A stretch of 9,020 bases of DNA from CAZEDL01 sp964585245 (GTDB lineage: Bacteria > Patescibacteriota > Patescibacteriia > Magasanikbacterales > GWA2-37-8), in NCBI GenBank assembly GCA_964585245.1, contig CAZPCV010000043.1, positions 1 through 9,020 of the forward strand. Direction: 5' to 3'. Of this stretch, positions 7,451 through 9,020 are shown piece by piece. Every line of letters begins with the position of its first letter. Position 1 is the first letter of the stretch. The position numbers and the translations under genes were made by a program. The notes under the pieces are model-generated. The model did no database searches. It was given only the letters and a program-made list of their open reading frames with translations, and was not told the origin of the DNA.

Positions 7451-7632
7451 ATTTGGTTGGCTGTTCTTATTTCAGGAAAAAGACTTGGCTGGTTTTTATG
7501 GACCGATAGGGCTTCGCGCCGGCACGGACGGCATAGGCCATCGGCTGCCCGGCTACGCTTGAAACTATTTCGTCGGCCTTTGCCGCATTTCTCGCAGGTA
7601 AAAACGAATAGCTTTCTTTCTTTTGTAATCAT
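7447..7632 (-). CDS. Zinc-ribbon miniprotein upstream of rusA, 61 residues
   Basis: A basic 61-residue protein with two CxxC knuckles, C13/C16 (FTCEKCGKG) and C34/C37 (LCRPCRREA), separated by 17 residues, consistent with a single zinc ribbon. A short tail (KNQPSLFPEIRT) follows. The TGA stop overlaps the rusA ATG, which ties its translation to the resolvase. It may bind nucleic acid or assist the resolvase, but no evidence in the sequence goes beyond the zinc knuckles and the coupling. The leader GCGTTTGT has no Shine-Dalgarno sequence. A long frame on the opposite strand here is a shadow. Confidence 0.75.
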   Translation of the reverse strand: MITKERKLFVFTCEKCGKGRRNSFKRSRAADGLCRPCRREALSVHKNQPSLFPEIRTANQI

Positions 7633-7650
7633 ACAAACGCATTATTCAGG

Positions 7651-7995
7651 CTACTTTGCAGGTTCGGCGCTTGTGTCCGGTTCATTTTTAGCCAAATTGT
7701 TTTTTTCGATTTCGGAAACTGTGGGTTTTACTGGCTCTGCTTCTTTTTTGGCGGACTTCTCTTTTTCGGAATTTTCCTCTTTCTCGGCCTCAACATTCAT
7801 CTCGTACAAAAATTTGATATATTCCTCCGAGCCTTTGATCGCCGCTTGTACGGCGCCCAGCTCTTGACCTTTGGAATTATTGAGCATGTATTTGCGCTGC
7901 AAATAGCGTTCGTTAATTTTTTGCCGCTGCAGAACATTTAACTGCTCCACCAGCATTTCTTGAACAATTCTAAGTTTGGATTTAATTTCTAACAT
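7651..7995 (-). CDS. Charged coiled-coil protein, 114 residues
   Basis: I do not recognise a family. From ATG 7995 the protein begins MLEIKSKLRIVQEMLVEQL, a heptad-like helix that continues to about residue 75, followed by a Glu/Lys-rich tail (EAEKEENSEKEKSAKKEAE) and a Pro/Ser-containing end. An upstream GTG at 8061-8059 is in frame, but using it would translate part of the structured RNA candidate and add residues of unrelated composition (RGLPKGTTSGTGS). The ATG, with its A/T-rich leader TTATTTTGT, is therefore preferred. The gene ends in TAG 18 bases before the zinc-ribbon gene. An oligomerising or scaffold-like role is possible but unsupported. Confidence 0.7.
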   Translation of the reverse strand: MLEIKSKLRIVQEMLVEQLNVLQRQKINERYLQRKYMLNNSKGQELGAVQAAIKGSEEYIKFLYEMNVEAEKEENSEKEKSAKKEAEPVKPTVSEIEKNNLAKNEPDTSAEPAK

Positions 7996-8021
7996 ACAAA
8001 ATAATTCAATTATTAAATTGC
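7996..8021 (-). promoter_or_regulatory. A/T-rich leader with small hairpin before the 114-residue gene
   Basis: The 26 bases between the structured RNA candidate and the ATG at 7995 include a small inverted repeat, CAATT-ATTA-AATTG, at 8007-8020. It is made almost wholly of A-T pairs and is not followed by a clean U-run, so it is a poor terminator. It may help set the 3' end of the RNA or control access to the start codon. No Shine-Dalgarno sequence is present. Confidence 0.25.
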
Positions 8022-8133
8022 TTCCTGTTCCCGATGTTGTGCCCTTTGGCAGACCGCGCACTTCCGCGCGTTTTGTCTCTGGCGGCGGCCGAAGTCGCCA
8101 GGCTTAAAAAGGGCACAGCCGCAGAAACAGGAA
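8022..8133 (-). ncRNA. Candidate structured RNA, three-way junction with possible kissing loops
   Basis: The minus-strand transcript can form a nested fold. P1 pairs 8133-8122 with 8033-8022 (12 bp, two G-U). After a 4x4 internal loop (8121-8118 / 8037-8034), P2 pairs 8117-8108 with 8047-8038 (10 bp perfect, TGTGCCCTTT with AAAGGGCACA). The junction holds UUAAGC (8107-8102), P3 (8101-8096 with 8084-8079, CUGGCG/CGCCAG), no spacer, P4 (8078-8075 with 8054-8051, an AAAA bulge, then CGCGC/GCGCG at 8070-8066 with 8059-8055) and GCC (8050-8048). The P3 loop contains ACUUC and the P4 loop contains GAAGU, which are complementary. The segment is about 60% G+C. It lies 8 bases past one stop codon and 26 bases before the next ATG, so it could be a cis leader or a processed trans-acting RNA. 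I know no matching family, and the fold comes from hand pairing only. Confidence 0.6.
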
Positions 8134-8141
8134 TTTTGATT

Positions 8142-8375
8142 TTAAAACTCGATAAAAAACTTTATTTGTTCTATAACCTCATTTTTTCGCAATCGTTTTC
8201 TTGCCTCCTTAAGCGCCTCGTCAAAACTATCGGCTAAAAGGTTAAAGCTACGAAATCCAGGGTTGTAGCCTTCTTTTTTGGTTTCCAATGCGGTATTTAC
8301 TATCCAGGCTTTTGCCGTCCTTTCAATTTTATTTTTGTGATGTCTTTTTTGAATTGGTGGGTAAATGCGAGGCAT
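8142..8375 (-). CDS. Small basic protein of unknown function, 77 residues
   Basis: I do not recognise this protein. The N-terminal 20 residues are strongly basic with a His pair (PPIQKRHHKNKIERTAK). A middle segment AWIVNTALETKKEG leads to a helix with alternating charges (SFDEALKEARKRLRKNEV) and a short hydrophobic C-terminus (IKFFIEF). The layout suggests a small alpha/beta protein, possibly nucleic-acid-binding from its charge. The leader ATAACTAT before its ATG is the same as at the gene starting at 6568, and the ATG is 4 bases after the previous stop. Its stop is TAA; the frame then stays open, without a start codon, for 42 cysteine-rich codons. Confidence 0.65.
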   Translation of the reverse strand: MPRIYPPIQKRHHKNKIERTAKAWIVNTALETKKEGYNPGFRSFNLLADSFDEALKEARKRLRKNEVIEQIKFFIEF

Positions 8376-8379
8376 ATAG

Positions 8380-8733
8380 TTATTCTTCTTTTTTAAACGT
8401 AACCGAGAAAATTGGCAGCACCATTTGATTATATTTACCCTCCAGCTCGATTTTTTCCCCCTTGGTGTACTTATCGAGCAGAATATCTCTCAAAAGCTCT
8501 TTATCGGTCTTAATTTCAGTTTTTAAGGCATCCAGCTTATCGAGTTCAGACTGAAAGTCATCGTTAAGTGCGGTTCGGATCGCTTTGAGTTTTTCCTTGC
8601 GTTCCTTTACCTCCTCGGTGAGAAGCTGATAGTTAGAATCCTGCATATAGGCATCTTCGAGCATGGTGCGCAGGTCTTTGATCTTTTCTTTATTTTCAGA
8701 GATGCGATTGAATATTTCTTGTGGATTTTGCAT
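8380..8733 (-). CDS. Coiled-coil protein with short beta-type C-terminus, 117 residues
   Basis: Residues 1 to about 90 are helical with heptad spacing and dense Lys/Glu content (ISENKEKIKDLRTMLEDAY; VKERKEKLKAIRTAL). The last 25 residues (KIELEGKYNQMVLPIFSVTF) look like beta strands. It resembles a class of small phage proteins with a long coiled coil and a compact C-terminal strand pair that I recall from CPR-associated phages, but no function is known to me. The leader AATTATTTTAT is purely A/T. It ends 4 bases before the next gene. Confidence 0.65.
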   Translation of the reverse strand: MQNPQEIFNRISENKEKIKDLRTMLEDAYMQDSNYQLLTEEVKERKEKLKAIRTALNDDFQSELDKLDALKTEIKTDKELLRDILLDKYTKGEKIELEGKYNQMVLPIFSVTFKKEE

Positions 8734-8742
8734 ATAAAATAA

Positions 8743-8793
8743 TTAGTTAAATTTTTGCCTCCCCGGCGATTCGCTTTGACGCAAGCGATACAT
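8743..8793 (-). other. Intergenic hairpin within a tiny possible ORF
   Basis: The gap between two coiled-coil genes contains the inverted repeat TCGCTT (8771-8776), a 6-base loop and AAGCGA (8783-8788). It is not followed by a U-run, so it does not look like a terminator. The same bases fit a 16-residue frame (MYRLRQSESPGRQKFN) whose ATG at 8793 lies 3 bases after the upstream stop, like the spacing of the real genes. A G-rich run (GGGGAGG) at about 8758-8764 is some 24 bases before the ATG at 8733, too far for a Shine-Dalgarno sequence. Neither reading is secure. Confidence 0.2.
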
Positions 8794-8796
8794 AGA

Positions 8797-9020
8797 TTAT
8801 TTATTTTTCTTTTCAACGTGAGATGAAATTTGAGTAAAATTTTCATTTTCTTCTAATTGTTCCATGGCTCCGATGCCAGCGTTGATATTTTTTTCTAAAC
8901 TTTCTACCGCTTTCTCGAGTACATTCTTTCTTGTTTCAAGGAAACTCACGGCTTTTCTCAAGTAATAAACCTGTTCTAGCAACCAACCGCGCTGCTCTTT
9001 TAGCCCTGAATTTTCTTCAA
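8797..9020 (-). CDS. Coiled-coil protein, 5' end outside the window (partial)
   Basis: The frame is open to the window edge and has no convincing start inside it. A TTG at 8982 is available, but the residues upstream (EENSGLKEQRGW) continue the same charged helical character, so the gene probably starts beyond 9020. The visible 73 residues are heptad-like (LLEQVYYLRKAVSFLETRK; NVLEKAVESLEKNINAG) and end in a polar Lys-rich tail. Function is not recognisable. It is the first of three small helical genes in this part of the operon. Confidence 0.6.
   Translation of the reverse strand, partial: EENSGLKEQRGWLLEQVYYLRKAVSFLETRKNVLEKAVESLEKNINAGIGAMEQLEENENFTQISSHVEKKNK

Noticed and set aside
7439..7867. 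A 142-codon open frame on the plus strand.
   Set aside because: It lies opposite the zinc-ribbon and coiled-coil genes. Its Ser/Phe-rich content is what the reverse of Lys/Glu-rich coding gives, and every other gene is on the minus strand.
8022..8133. Hammerhead or HDV-like ribozyme, or tRNA.
   Set aside because: The junction strands (UUAAGC, none, GCC) lack the hammerhead core CUGAUGA and GAAA. No HDV double-pseudoknot pattern and no cloverleaf with a T-loop motif or CCA end could be found.
8034..8237. A plus-strand frame of 67 codons across the non-coding gap.
   Set aside because: It starts inside the structured RNA candidate and runs antisense to the 77-residue gene, with no supporting motif.
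23..8733. Alternative genetic code, as in some CPR bacteria or recoded phages.
   Set aside because: TAA, TGA and TAG each end genes at expected lengths with closely spaced downstream starts, so reassignment is not supported.
8771..8788. Rho-independent terminator at the TCGCTT/AAGCGA hairpin.
   Set aside because: The stem is only 6 bp and no U-run follows it on the transcribed strand.

Overview
The window is part of a tailed-phage (Caudoviricetes) or prophage genome with HK97-type head genes. Every supported gene lies on the minus strand, so transcription runs from high to low coordinates. Most genes are separated by 1 to 20 bases or overlap. The standard bacterial code is in use, since TAA, TGA and TAG all end genes that look intact.

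The right part (9020 to about 7447, in transcription order) holds small accessory genes: a coiled-coil protein cut by the window edge, a second coiled-coil protein, a small basic protein, a 146-base non-coding gap, a charged coiled-coil protein and a zinc-ribbon miniprotein. The middle (7450 to 5582) holds a RusA-type Holliday junction resolvase, a lipoprotein with an RlpA-like double-psi beta-barrel, a one-CxxC miniprotein, a single-span membrane miniprotein, a 143-residue hypothetical protein and another zinc-ribbon miniprotein. The left part (5577 to 1) is the packaging and head-assembly block in its usual order: small terminase, large terminase, portal, Mu F/SPP1 gp7-like minor head protein, prohead protease with a long acidic tail, and the first codons of a further gene, expected to be the major capsid protein.

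The most interesting element is the gap at 7996-8141. On the transcribed strand, 8133-8022 can fold into a compact three-way-junction RNA: a 12-bp closing stem, a 10-bp second stem and two abutting hairpins whose loops share 5 complementary bases. The segment is about 60% G+C, while its flanks are A/T-rich. Two G-U wobbles in the closing stem work only in minus-strand RNA. I do not recognise it as a known family. The same bases hold a cysteine-rich frame with no start codon.

None of the gene starts has a clear Shine-Dalgarno sequence at normal spacing; the leaders are A/T-rich. Together with the 143-residue gene and the style of the RlpA-like lipoprotein, this fits a phage of a Patescibacteria (CPR) host. 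That host assignment is an inference from remembered family resemblance, and Bacteroidota-type hosts also lack Shine-Dalgarno leaders. No integrase, repressor, tail gene, tRNA, CRISPR array or insertion sequence is visible.
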